From contig NZ_QGDO01000007.1 in NCBI RefSeq assembly GCF_003149185.1, positions 1-64,000 of the forward strand: DNA of 64,000 bases, read 5' to 3'. Positions 9,157 through 19,100 of this stretch are shown piece by piece. The notes below the pieces were generated by a model that saw nothing but the letters and a program-made list of their open reading frames with translations, was not told the DNA's origin and ran no database searches. The position numbers were made by a program, and so were the translations under genes. This DNA is from Sediminitomix flava (GTDB lineage: Bacteria > Bacteroidota > Bacteroidia > Cytophagales > Flammeovirgaceae). Every line of letters begins with the position of its first letter. The stretch's first letter is position 1.

Positions 9157-9971
9157 GATAACTGACGATCTAGTTTTAGCTTTTGGTTATACTTTCTCAG
9201 CATTTTTTCCCTAAAGTTATTTTTGGCTAAAATCTCAGATTGAGCTTTTGACCAAGGAGCACTTTCTGGAACAAGATGCCATACCTGACTAGCATACTTT
9301 TTGAATCCTTGATAGCCTAAAACTTCAAATAATATATGACCAACTATCGCTTTGCAACCTTCCGGGTTATTTAAAACCTGCGCTTCTGTGAACCTGATAA
9401 CTACCCAGTTTTTTGATAAAAAATATTTGTTCCTTTTTTCATCAATGCTAATACCATTTTGATTTATAAAATGGATTGGTTTGCGACTATAGATTTCATA
9501 GGGTTCATCTATTTCTATATCAAACCAAATTCCAGATTTTGGGTCATGAAGTATTAAATCAGGTTGATAAGGCTTCGCATTTCTGAATTTTTCGATTATG
9601 CGGTCAAAGACAATTAAATCTTCAAATTCTAAGGCTAAGTGTTTTAGAAGAATATCTTCAGAAATCCCTCGCCTTTGATTCGGGTAATAAATTTCTGCAG
9701 GAGTACTTTTAAGCCTATATTTTTTCTTAGTTGGTGTTTTTACTACTCTTTTTTTATTCTTCAGAGATGCAAGAATTAATAATATGAGAGAGAAAATGAT
9801 AGTAATAAATAATCCTTCAAATCTGTTTTGTGAAATTGAATAGCAGAATGCTAATGAATTAATTCCTATTAAAAAATAAGTCAGTTTTTGTTTGGGCTTC
9901 TTTATAACTTTTTGAGTATCGGTATCGCGATTTAAGTTTGTTGGAAAGAATATTTGAGGATAGTGGTTCAT
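9138..9971 (-). CDS. Membrane protein with a PD-(D/E)XK-like nuclease domain, uncharacterised
   Basis: 277 residues, ATG at 9971. Two hydrophobic helices lie near residues 28-45 and 50-68, followed by a basic linker (KKRVVKTPTKKKYR). The soluble C-terminal half has PDLILHD, then WFDIEIDEPYE, then NKYFLSKNWVVIRFTEAQV. This spacing of Asp and Glu residues and the 'wVVIRFtE' strand resemble the Vsr/DUF559 branch of the PD-(D/E)XK fold. The usual catalytic Lys is not obvious (EID in place of ExK), so activity is uncertain. It is monocistronic and convergent with the YdcF-like gene. The family is seen widely in Bacteroidota as hypothetical proteins. Confidence 0.6.
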   Translation of the reverse strand: MNHYPQIFFPTNLNRDTDTQKVIKKPKQKLTYFLIGINSLAFCYSISQNRFEGLFITIIFSLILLILASLKNKKRVVKTPTKKKYRLKSTPAEIYYPNQRRGISEDILLKHLALEFEDLIVFDRIIEKFRNAKPYQPDLILHDPKSGIWFDIEIDEPYEIYSRKPIHFINQNGISIDEKRNKYFLSKNWVVIRFTEAQVLNNPEGCKAIVGHILFEVLGYQGFKKYASQVWHLVPESAPWSKAQSEILAKNNFREKMLRKYNQKLKLDRQLSKKASY

Positions 9972-10082
9972 AACAAATTTAATAATGGACTAGGTTTTAG
10001 TAATTCCCGTAAAAAAACTCCAAATTATACATATCAACTTTCTGCAAGTTAATACATTCATAGAACCCTTTATTATTTTTTC

Positions 10083-11672
10083 ATGAATCGAGAAGAACAA
10101 TTACAAGAAATAGCGTCTTTGAAAGAATGGGATTTAATAGTGATTGGTGGAGGAGCGACAGGACTAGGTTGTGCCTTAGATGCGACCATGAGAGGTTTGA
10201 AAACCTTGGTCGTTGAACAAGCCGACTTTGCTAAAGGGACATCGAGTAGAAGTACAAAATTGATTCATGGAGGAGTTCGCTATTTAGAGCAAGGGGATGT
10301 TGGTTTAGTTCAAGAAGCTTTGTATGAAAGAGGATTATTGAAAGAAAATGCCCCACATTTAGTACGAAATCAACGTTTCGTAATTCCTGTTTACGATTGG
10401 TGGTATCAGCCATATTATACGATAGGTCTTAAAGTTTATGATCTGATGTCAGGCAAATTAGGTTTAGGGCCATCTGAAAGCATTTCTAAGGAAGAAACAA
10501 TAAACGCTATCCCTAATATTCAGCAAGAAGGTTTAAGTGGAGGTGTTGTTTATTATGATGGACAATTTGATGATGCCAGACTGGCGATTACGCTTGCGCA
10601 TTCTATTACCGACTTTGGTGGTAATGTCATTAATTATATGAAAGTGACAGGACTTTCAAAAGATCTTAAAGGCTATGTGAATGGAGTGAAAGTAGAAGAT
10701 CTTGAAAAGGGAGAAGAATATCATCTGAATTCAAAAATGGTAGTCAATGCGACAGGTATTTTTGTGGATCAGATTAATAAAATGGATTTGCCAGACTCTC
10801 ATGATATTATAAAACCAAGTCAAGGAACACATATTGTTTTAGACAAGAGCTTTTTACCAAGTAATGATGCGATTATGGTTCCTAAGACTGACGATGGAAG
10901 AGTGTTATTTGCAGTGCCTTGGTATAATAGGGTAGTGGTTGGGACTACAGATATTCCATTAAAAGAATCGCAGTTAGAGCCAAGGCCAAAGGAAGAAGAA
11001 GTTGATTTTATTCTTTCAACAGCAGGTAAGTACTTGACAAAATCGCCTAAAAGATCAGATATAAAGAGTTATTTTGCTGGTATTCGACCACTTGTACAGC
11101 CAAACAAAGATGTAAATACTAAAGAAATATCAAGATCTCATACAATTTTAGTTTCCGATTCTAATCTAGTAACAGTAACAGGAGGGAAATGGACAACTTA
11201 TAGAAGTATGGGGGAAGAAACAATCGATAAAGTTTTAGAGGTTGGAAACTTTCCTAAGTTGAAATGTATGACCAAAAACTTATTGCTTCATGGTTTCTTA
11301 AAACAAGGGGAGGATGAAGGAGATTTATCACCATACGGTAAAGATTTGCAGAAAATAAGAGCTCTTATAGAAGATGATGAGACGCTTTCTGATGAGTTAG
11401 GAACAGAGGTCAAGATTAGCAAAGCTGAAATTGTGTGGGCTACCAGATTTGAAATGGCTCGGAAGCTGGAAGATGTTTTAGCTAGAAGAACGAGAGTTCT
11501 TTTCTTAGATGCACAAACAGCGATAGATATTGCGCCAAAAGTAGCAGATGTAATGGCTAAAGAATTGAAGGAGGGCCAGCCTTGGATAGAGAGTCAAATA
11601 AAAGAGTTTAGAACACTTGCTTTAAGGTATTTACCAAGTGTAGATTTGAGTGAAAAAGAGGTCAGTGTGTAA
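10083..11672 (+). CDS. glpD: Aerobic glycerol-3-phosphate dehydrogenase (FAD-dependent)
   Basis: 529 residues, the usual length for GlpD. The Rossmann FAD-binding motif VIGGGATGLGCALDA is near residue 20. It is followed by the family signature TSSRSTKLIHGGVRYLEQGD and, later, GGKWTTYRSMGEE near the end of the FAD domain. A C-terminal DAO_C region follows. The enzyme oxidises sn-glycerol-3-phosphate to dihydroxyacetone phosphate at the membrane and passes electrons to quinone. No glpK or glpF lies beside it. The gene stands alone and its 3' end is built into a terminator stem. Confidence 0.95.
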   Translation: MNREEQLQEIASLKEWDLIVIGGGATGLGCALDATMRGLKTLVVEQADFAKGTSSRSTKLIHGGVRYLEQGDVGLVQEALYERGLLKENAPHLVRNQRFVIPVYDWWYQPYYTIGLKVYDLMSGKLGLGPSESISKEETINAIPNIQQEGLSGGVVYYDGQFDDARLAITLAHSITDFGGNVINYMKVTGLSKDLKGYVNGVKVEDLEKGEEYHLNSKMVVNATGIFVDQINKMDLPDSHDIIKPSQGTHIVLDKSFLPSNDAIMVPKTDDGRVLFAVPWYNRVVVGTTDIPLKESQLEPRPKEEEVDFILSTAGKYLTKSPKRSDIKSYFAGIRPLVQPNKDVNTKEISRSHTILVSDSNLVTVTGGKWTTYRSMGEETIDKVLEVGNFPKLKCMTKNLLLHGFLKQGEDEGDLSPYGKDLQKIRALIEDDETLSDELGTEVKISKAEIVWATRFEMARKLEDVLARRTRVLFLDAQTAIDIAPKVADVMAKELKEGQPWIESQIKEFRTLALRYLPSVDLSEKEVSV

Positions 11673-11690
11673 ACTAACCTCTTTTGTTTT
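11654..11690 (+). terminator. Terminator overlapping the end of glpD
   Basis: A 9-bp perfect stem, AAAAGAGGT (11654-11662) with ACCTCTTTT (11677-11685), and a T-rich tail. The left arm encodes the last residues of GlpD (KEV) and the stop codon lies in the loop. Confidence 0.7.
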
Positions 11691-11709
11691 TATTCAAATA
11701 CTGCAATTA

Positions 11710-13977
11710 TCATTTAGTACATTTCAGTTCTTCATCTATTTCTAATCTGAAATTATTCTCATTAACTTCTTTTTTAACTTTTGTAATTTTTGAGACTCCC
11801 GAGATGTTTAAGTTCGCCCCTTGATCACCTATAATTTTAAGGGTTATATAGTCTTTTTTATTTCTAACGAAAACATCTACTTCGTTGGAGAATTCCACTT
11901 TTATTCCATTTAAACTAAAGTATTTCACCCCAAATAAGATTGACTTCTCATCATCTACTAGGCTTACTAAATTATTGCCTTTAGCTTCATAGTTAAGCTC
12001 ATTGAGTTTCCAATCGTCTATTTTTAAGTGTTCTGAAGTTTCATCTAATCGTTTTGAATAACTATTGTATGGATAAATAATACTGATAAAGTTTTCTTCA
12101 ATCCCATTTTTTGAGATTATTGACCATTCCTTTCCTCTACTACCATCTTTTGATATGCTATCTATCACATTTAATTGTAGAATATCACATCCAGCTCCAT
12201 TACTAAAACTAGATCGAATCAAACCTTCTTTTGATTCTTTAGTATAATGCCCCTGCCAAACCTGTTTGTAAGTATGTTCAGTGTCTGATTTGAAATTATC
12301 CTTTACAATCCAAAATTTGTCTTTGATATATATGACTTGTCTACTGTAATGGACCCCATTTTCTTCAAATCCATCATGTTTTCCTACAAATAAATCAAAG
12401 TATTTGTTGCTGTCCCATTTTAAAACACTTGGTTTAGGTAGTTTTTTAAATTTACCAAAACCACTTCCTCCTTTATTTGAAGTCCATTGTTGACCTTGAA
12501 GAATATCATCGACTAGAGCAACATTTTTTACTTTCGAATTTTTAAATAGTTCATAGTCATCTAAAGAATATCGAACTTGGTAGTTTGGTAAAATAACATT
12601 TCCATTTGCCATAGCCTGTATTCCAAGAATATCACCATGCTGATGGTCCGGTTTTTTGGAATCAACTCCAGCACTGATGATCATCATCTTATCATCCTTT
12701 TCCCATCCCTCACGCATGATGTAGTAATGAGTTTTATCGAAATTCACTGCGCCAAAGGAGGGACTATCTTTTCTGATATTTTTGAGATCTTCTAATTGAC
12801 TTTCTTTTAAGAACCAATAGAGTTTGTCATCTACTTTATTATTTGCAAAATATCCAAATTGTGGTTCTTCAAAAAGAAGATAGCCTAGAGTCATTGTTCC
12901 TGAAATGTCATTTTTTTCAGCCCAAGGTTTATCCGTATCATCTTGTAAGACAGGTGCTGTTTTATCTGGGTATGCTATTTTAACTAGTGTCGTAAATAAA
13001 GATTTAAGCTTTACCAACCATTCTTGACTTAATTCTATTTCATTTATTCGAGCCAACTGGTATACATAGAAATAATTTGAGATATCACTCATGTGGTAGT
13101 GAACACTTCTTTCAAACTGGAACCCATCTTCATTAATTTCATTAGACAGGTGTTCGTTTAGTCTTGTCATTGCTCTATCAAACCAAGCTTCTGAACCTTT
13201 GAAATCGCTGAATATGATTGATAGCATGGCTAGAGCAGACATGCCTCTTGTTTGATGATTTCCAGATTTGAATTTTGCATTAGTCTCATAGAGATGTTGA
13301 GCGTGTTGAATAAAAGTCGCTACAGTTCTGAGTTGATCTTCATCAGAGTACTCAGATTCACCTAAGAATAGATTATGAATACTAAGCCAATTTAAAACTC
13401 TGTAACCTGAGCGAAATGCTTCGTAGACACCATTTCCATCTTCTATTTTCTCGTATTGATCTTTATCCAGTGATGAATTCAAGGATTGAAGTTGTTTGGT
13501 GAAGTAGTCTACGTATTTAGGGTTTTTATCATCATAAAAGTATAAGAAAGCTATATCTAACATTTTATGCTGCCTTGCTAAATGACGCAGTGCATAAGCA
13601 TTTACTTCTTTACCATTTTGATACTTAAAAGGAAGCTTCCAATGTGTGTCAGCATTAAATTTCTTAAGATGATCCTTAGCCCGATTTGTGTGTTTTGACT
13701 GAACTTGGTATAAGTTTTCATATTGCTTAAAACGTGCGTCAACATTTTTCCAATCATAAAAGAATTTTTCAGCAAAGACTTCTCTAAAATACTTTGCTAA
13801 AGCCTCTTCGCTAATTCCATCTTCAGCATTTAGATTCTTTCTTACATCTGTTTTTAAGTAAGCATAAAGATTTTCATTAGAAATAACTTTCCTTGATGGG
13901 ATTTTATCATTAGCAGATACAGCCTCATTGAAAAAGAAGAGAGTGAGGATTCCTAAAAATACTTTGACCAATTTCAT
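11710..13977 (-). CDS. Heparinase II/III-like polysaccharide lyase, exported
   Basis: 755 residues with a signal peptide (MKLVKVFLGILTLFFF..., ending AVSA). The N-terminal half is an alpha/alpha toroid typical of alginate, heparin and chondroitin lyases, with KSGNHQTRGMSALAM and FQFERSVHYHMSD carrying candidate Asn/His/Tyr catalytic residues. The C-terminal half is the heparinase II/III beta-sandwich, with KKPDHQHGDILGIQAMANG. It should cleave uronate-containing polysaccharides by beta-elimination outside the cytoplasm. The exact PL family and substrate cannot be read. It is not part of a polysaccharide utilisation locus here: no SusC/SusD or sulfatase is adjacent, and the SusC-like receptor at 53 kb is far away. 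Confidence 0.75.
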   Translation of the reverse strand: MKLVKVFLGILTLFFFNEAVSANDKIPSRKVISNENLYAYLKTDVRKNLNAEDGISEEALAKYFREVFAEKFFYDWKNVDARFKQYENLYQVQSKHTNRAKDHLKKFNADTHWKLPFKYQNGKEVNAYALRHLARQHKMLDIAFLYFYDDKNPKYVDYFTKQLQSLNSSLDKDQYEKIEDGNGVYEAFRSGYRVLNWLSIHNLFLGESEYSDEDQLRTVATFIQHAQHLYETNAKFKSGNHQTRGMSALAMLSIIFSDFKGSEAWFDRAMTRLNEHLSNEINEDGFQFERSVHYHMSDISNYFYVYQLARINEIELSQEWLVKLKSLFTTLVKIAYPDKTAPVLQDDTDKPWAEKNDISGTMTLGYLLFEEPQFGYFANNKVDDKLYWFLKESQLEDLKNIRKDSPSFGAVNFDKTHYYIMREGWEKDDKMMIISAGVDSKKPDHQHGDILGIQAMANGNVILPNYQVRYSLDDYELFKNSKVKNVALVDDILQGQQWTSNKGGSGFGKFKKLPKPSVLKWDSNKYFDLFVGKHDGFEENGVHYSRQVIYIKDKFWIVKDNFKSDTEHTYKQVWQGHYTKESKEGLIRSSFSNGAGCDILQLNVIDSISKDGSRGKEWSIISKNGIEENFISIIYPYNSYSKRLDETSEHLKIDDWKLNELNYEAKGNNLVSLVDDEKSILFGVKYFSLNGIKVEFSNEVDVFVRNKKDYITLKIIGDQGANLNISGVSKITKVKKEVNENNFRLEIDEELKCTK

Positions 13978-14154
13978 GTTAATGTCTGTGAGTTTAATAG
14001 TCTACTTTTTATGTCTTTGGGTAATATAAAAAGCTACTAAAACACATGAGATTATAACCTTAACCTTAGTCTGTTTTTTATATGTAAAGGAATAGGATTG
14101 TTAGTGGAAGTAGGTTGTGTACTAGATTTTACTATATCTGATTCAAGTACAAAT

Positions 14155-14196
14155 AAAAAAACCTTCTTGTACATTTTAAATGCATAAGAAGGATTT
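14155..14196 (-). terminator. Terminator of the lone receiver gene
   Basis: Stem CCTTCTT (14162-14168) with AAGAAGG (14186-14192), followed on the minus strand by a run of seven Ts. It lies about 20 bases after the stop codon at 14216. Confidence 0.7.
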
Positions 14197-14215
14197 TCAA
14201 AGAACTTTGATAGCT

Positions 14216-14629
14216 CTAAACTAGTGAAGATTCATATTTTTCAATGATGTCAATGAACATCTCTTTTGTCATTGGTTTTGACCTAAATTCATCTAAGCTA
14301 GTATATTGTTTTGCTCTAGCAATATCATCTGGGTTAAGGGATGTGGTTAGCATGATGATTACTTTTCCTCCTTGCTTATCCTTATCCAACTGATCGTAAG
14401 CCTCAAGGAATTCCCAACCATTCATGATGGGCATATTAATATCTAAAAAAATTATGTCTGGCTTTGGGTAATTATCATCGTCACCTTTTGTAGAAAGGTA
14501 ATCAATTGCATCTTTACCATTTTTGCAAGAATCAATAATTTCTACAAGTCCAGTATCTTGACAGATGAGAGTATTAATGTAATTATCCACTTCTCTATCA
14601 TCTACAAGTAAAATACGCTTCAAAACCAT
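14216..14629 (-). CDS. Single-domain response regulator (CheY/Rcp1-like)
   Basis: 137 residues, receiver domain only. The acidic pair is Asp10-Asp11, the phospho-acceptor is Asp63 in IIFLDINMP, the switch Thr is in MLTTS, and the conserved Lys is in RSKPM. The loop after residue 45 is slightly long, as in Rcp1-type receivers that partner phytochrome- or PAS-type kinases. It has no output domain. It is the last gene on the minus strand after a CheR-like gene and a CheB-CheR-PAS-kinase gene. The nearby kinase has no receiver of its own, so this protein is its likely partner (inference). Confidence 0.85.
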   Translation of the reverse strand: MVLKRILLVDDREVDNYINTLICQDTGLVEIIDSCKNGKDAIDYLSTKGDDDNYPKPDIIFLDINMPIMNGWEFLEAYDQLDKDKQGGKVIIMLTTSLNPDDIARAKQYTSLDEFRSKPMTKEMFIDIIEKYESSLV

Positions 14630-14763
14630 AAATAATACCTAAAAATTTAATTGGAACAATAAGTTTAATAAAATTGATTTAAGTAAATAATAGGTCATTA
14701 GTAGAGAAAAAGAGAACTAAAACCTTGACGGAGCCAACTTAATGTCGGTAAAGTGCAAAAGGG

Positions 14764-15993
14764 TTAATTTATCATAATTTTAAGATAAAATGAGTTTTGG
14801 TTTGTGCTATTTCTTTTGTTCTGAACCTTAAAACTTATAGGAAAAAATAAGTTGTTTAATTTAATGTTTCTGATGAGAATTTCGTTTGACCCAATCTTAG
14901 ATAAACTCACGAAAGACGTATAAATAAGCTCATTGTATTCGTTTAACAATTTTGAAAATACTTGGTAGTTTATATCCTTTAGTTTAGCCTGATTGCTCAC
15001 ATTCTCTCTCACAGATTTTGAAGGTATATCTAGGGTTACTTCATATAAATTTGAACCTTTCGTTTCATCTAAATCTTTGAAGTTTATAGCTGTAGTAGCA
15101 GAGTGATTCATATAAAATCTGTAATCACTGATTTTATAACTAATCACACTTATTTTTTTGTGATTGATGAAAATGTGATTCGGTGTGATATCATCTGCTT
15201 TTAAACCGCAATTCTTTAAACTTCTATGATATCCATCCTTACTTAAAAAAAGAAGCCCTTCTTTTCTGAGTGAGAAATGAATGGAGCGATTCATGAGTCC
15301 ATGGTGTTTCAAATCAATTTGATGATGAATCCCTTGACAAATCACTAAGTCCATATTGTTGTAAGGTGGATTTTTGATTGGACAGTGATTACTAAAAAAT
15401 ATCTTAGATTTCACCTTATTCGCTATTGAATACATGCCATTTTTAGATTCAAAGAAACGGTCGATATCCTTTTTCTCTACATTCTTAATTTGTTCAGAAG
15501 AATATGTGGCACTTCTAGCTATTTTGATATTGCCTAGTAATTGATCCGTACCAAAAAGTTGATATTCCTTTTTAAGCTTGAGTTTTTCTAATAGAATAGA
15601 TAGCGAATAGACACTTTCTCCTTGATTTGCACCTAATACCCAAATCCGGATAGGGGCTGAACTCTTCAGATTATCTAATTCTACTATTTTCTTTTGGAGT
15701 AATTGCCAATCTATGTTTGGTGAAAAGAATTCTGTTGAAGCATTTTCAAGGTTATTTATGATGTTATAAAGCTCTTCTGGATAGTTTTCATAAAATGTAT
15801 TGATTTCAGCAATACTCTCAAATGTTGATTTGGCTAAAAATTCAGGAAACCACTTTTCAAAATACTTATATGACCAACAGAAGTTAGATAGATTTTGAAA
15901 TAGTTTGATGATTTCCTTTTGGTGATGATTCTCTTCTAAAGAGGTATTCTTAGTTGATGGTGTTGAATAAGAATTGTAAGACTTCGCAAGCAT
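14764..15993 (-). CDS. Degenerate CheR-like methyltransferase paralogue
   Basis: 409 residues. The middle aligns by eye with the CheR half of the neighbouring fusion. ASTEFFSPNIDW stands for VTEFFRDLEVW, IRIWVLGANQGESVYSLSI for IKVWCAGVSTGEEAYTIAM, LFGTDQ for IFATDL, and NPPYNNMDLVICQGIHH for QPPFNKMDLVFCRNLIIYL. The SAM-binding GxSTGEE is changed to GANQGES and the CRN motif to CQG, so catalysis is doubtful. There is no CheB domain. The last 150 residues match nothing I know. A binding or regulatory role derived from a duplicated CheR is my inference. It is co-oriented with the kinase fusion upstream (160-bp gap) and the receiver downstream. Confidence 0.6.
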   Translation of the reverse strand: MLAKSYNSYSTPSTKNTSLEENHHQKEIIKLFQNLSNFCWSYKYFEKWFPEFLAKSTFESIAEINTFYENYPEELYNIINNLENASTEFFSPNIDWQLLQKKIVELDNLKSSAPIRIWVLGANQGESVYSLSILLEKLKLKKEYQLFGTDQLLGNIKIARSATYSSEQIKNVEKKDIDRFFESKNGMYSIANKVKSKIFFSNHCPIKNPPYNNMDLVICQGIHHQIDLKHHGLMNRSIHFSLRKEGLLFLSKDGYHRSLKNCGLKADDITPNHIFINHKKISVISYKISDYRFYMNHSATTAINFKDLDETKGSNLYEVTLDIPSKSVRENVSNQAKLKDINYQVFSKLLNEYNELIYTSFVSLSKIGSNEILIRNIKLNNLFFPISFKVQNKRNSTNQNSFYLKIMIN

Positions 15994-16153
15994 AATAAAG
16001 CAATCATAAATTCTATGTTAATAAAGAATTTACAATTAGAATATCTTACATCTGTAATGTTTCTATAGATAAATCTAAATGTATTTAAATATTACAATTG
16101 TTGCTTACTAGTTTTATATTGAATTACTGTATAGGTATTAATGATGAAAATCT

Positions 16154-19100
16154 TTACTTTTTGATACTAAAAGTAAATGTAGAACCTTCTCCAACTTTAG
16201 ATTTTACATTGATACTTCCACCGTGGAATTCTACTATTTTCTGACAACTTGAAAGCCCGATTCCAGAACCCTCATATTCATCTTGTGTATGAAGGCGTTG
16301 GAATACTAAGAATATTTTTTCTTGATATTTTTCAGAAATTCCGATTCCGTTATCTTCAATACTAAAGTTGTAGAAACGTTTAGTCTCTTCTCCAGTGATA
16401 ATTACCTTCGGTTGAACTCCTTCCTTGTGAAACTTTAAAGCATTTGAAAGAAGATTTTGAATCAGCTGTCTAAACTCTGTTTCGTAAGCATTTACTTGTA
16501 GAGGAATTCCACGAATAACTATATCTGCATTCAAGTCATTTATTAATTGTTCTAAGTCGTGTACAACATCTTGAATAACTTTTCTAGGAGAAACGACAGA
16601 TAGTTTATTGTTTTTTCCTAGTCTCGAATATGAAAGCAAGTCTTTGATCAGTGTACTCATACGATTTACTGCTTGTACTAAAAAGCCAAGATATATGTCG
16701 GCTTTCTGATCAAGTTGGTCTTCATATTCTGTTTTCATACGTTTTGCAATAGTCGAAATTGTACGGAGTGGTTCTTGAAGATCATGAGAAGCGACGTATG
16801 CAAATTGTTTAAGTTCTGCATTCTTCTTCTCAAGTTTATGTTTTTCATCCAACCAAGTGATATCAACAATGCTGCCTATAATTCGTGTAGCTTTACCTTC
16901 AATATTTCTTTCAATCACTTTACATTTGCAGTAGGTGTAAATGATTTCACCATCCGAATCATAGAATCTTAGCTCAATACTTTTACTTTCTTCTTCACTT
17001 TCCCATTTGAGCAGTTGATGGAGTTTGAAAATGTCTTCATCATGAACATAAGATGCCCAAACATCAAAACTTTCAAATTCTTTATTCTCATCTCTACCAA
17101 GCATTTTCTTGAAAGTATGACTACTCGTAAGTGTCTTTTGTTCAAGATTAACTTCCCAATACCCAGCCATTGTTTCCTCCAAGATTTGCTCAAAAACAAT
17201 ATTCTGTTGATGGTACTTTTGCTCTACAAGTTTTTGCGAAGTGATTTCAATAAATGAAATTACCACTCCTTCTTTCTTGCCATCTTCATCTATAAATGGC
17301 ATACTCCTGTTGAGATACCATTTATCTGATAATGTCTGGAGTTCATGCTGTTGAGGCTTCCCTTCAGCAATAACCTTTGAGATATTTTCTAAAAAGACGC
17401 GGTTGTATTTACTTTTAAAACTAGAAGTGAAGTGTGAAATTGGTCTGCCAATATCATTTTCAGTGATGTGGAACTGATCTTGAATGGCAGGGGTGAACTT
17501 CAAAATACACATTTCACGATCTATAAAGATGGTACCAATTTGGGTACTCTTTAAAAGGTTACTTACTTCAGCATTAAGCTCACTAAGCTGATTTACTTTA
17601 TACTGATGTTCCGCATTTACAGTATAAAGTTCTTCATTCAAACTTTGTAATTCCTCATTAGAGCTTTCAAGTTCTTCATTTGTAATCTGTAGCTTTTCAT
17701 GATTGAGTAATTCTTTCGCAATTACATCATTCATCCTTTTTCTGAGCAATGAAAGTTCTTTGGTGAGGGAGTTTATTTTCTCTTGTGCATTATGATGAAT
17801 ATTTTCTTCATCGAAGCTATTTTTTGAAGACAGTTTTTTCTCTTTAGGGATTAAATAAATAAGATATTGATTGCTTTGCCTTGGTCCTGATTTAATTTCT
17901 TTTAAAAGTATTTTTAAGCTGATTTGTTCTTCATCTGAAATTGTGAAAAAAGTTTCTACTTCTGCTTTTGCAGTCAGCTTATTCATTTCAAAGAATAGAG
18001 ATTGAATCTGAAGATTAAGTTCTTCTGGAAGTAGCTCGAATAGATTGATACTAAATCCTTTCTCCTTTAAAGAAATGAATTGAGTTAAATCTCCAATGGT
18101 GTGTAATATATTTCCGTTGAAGTCTATCTTAATAACCGCACCATTTACCATCTGAATAAGGTCAGAGCTGATGTTCTCGTGCATTTCCAGCTCATGTCTT
18201 GTCTTATTTGGAGCAGTAACAGGACGTAGGTCAAATTTTCGGGATGGTGAAAGTTGTTTGTGCCCAAGAACAGGGGATTTATTTATACTTTTAAAGATAT
18301 TTAAACCTGTTCCTTCTTCTTGGATATCTCCCTTTAAGTGATCTACTGTTTCACTTTTTCCTAAAACCAAATAACCATTTATTTTCAATGCATAATGCAG
18401 TCGCTCTAATGCGGTTTGTTGTGCAGAAGCATTCAAATAAATGATGAGGTTTCGGCAAAATACCAAATCCATTTTGTTGAACGGAGGCTGAGAAATGATA
18501 TTATGCTCAGAAAATATAATCTGAGAGCGAAGTTCTTCACTTACTTCATAAAATCCATGTGTATTGTGACGGAAATATTTTCTCTTTAAATCTAATGGTA
18601 CTTTATCAACAGATTCTGAAGAGTAAATGCCTTCTCTTGCAATCAGTAAACTTTCTTTGTTTAAATCTGTGGCAAAGATTTTTATTTTGATGAATAGATT
18701 TCTTCTTTCAAGCTCCTCATTAATAAGCATTGCTATGGTGTAAGCTTCTTCGCCTGTACTTACACCTGCACACCATACTTTGATTTGCTCACTGTCAGAG
18801 TTTTTATAATCGTCAACTATTTTGGGAATTATATATTCAGATAGATAATTCCAAACTTCTAAATCTCTAAAAAATTCAGTGACTCCAATTAAGAAAAATC
18901 GTTCAAGAGAGAGAACTTCATTGGGTTCACTTTTTAGGTATTCGTAATAATACTCTGGTGTAGGGATTTTTTTCTTTTTGAGTATTTCTTTAAGCCTTCT
19001 GTAAAGATTTCCTTGTAAATAGTAATTGAAGTTGTTTCCTGTGTGGTTGTGAATTAGTTGTAAAATCCGATTAAAAGTATCTTCAACTTTCGTTACTGTT

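Noticed and set aside
14764-15993. Ordinary chemotaxis CheR
   Set aside because: The SAM-binding and CRN motifs are altered, and there are extra C-terminal residues.
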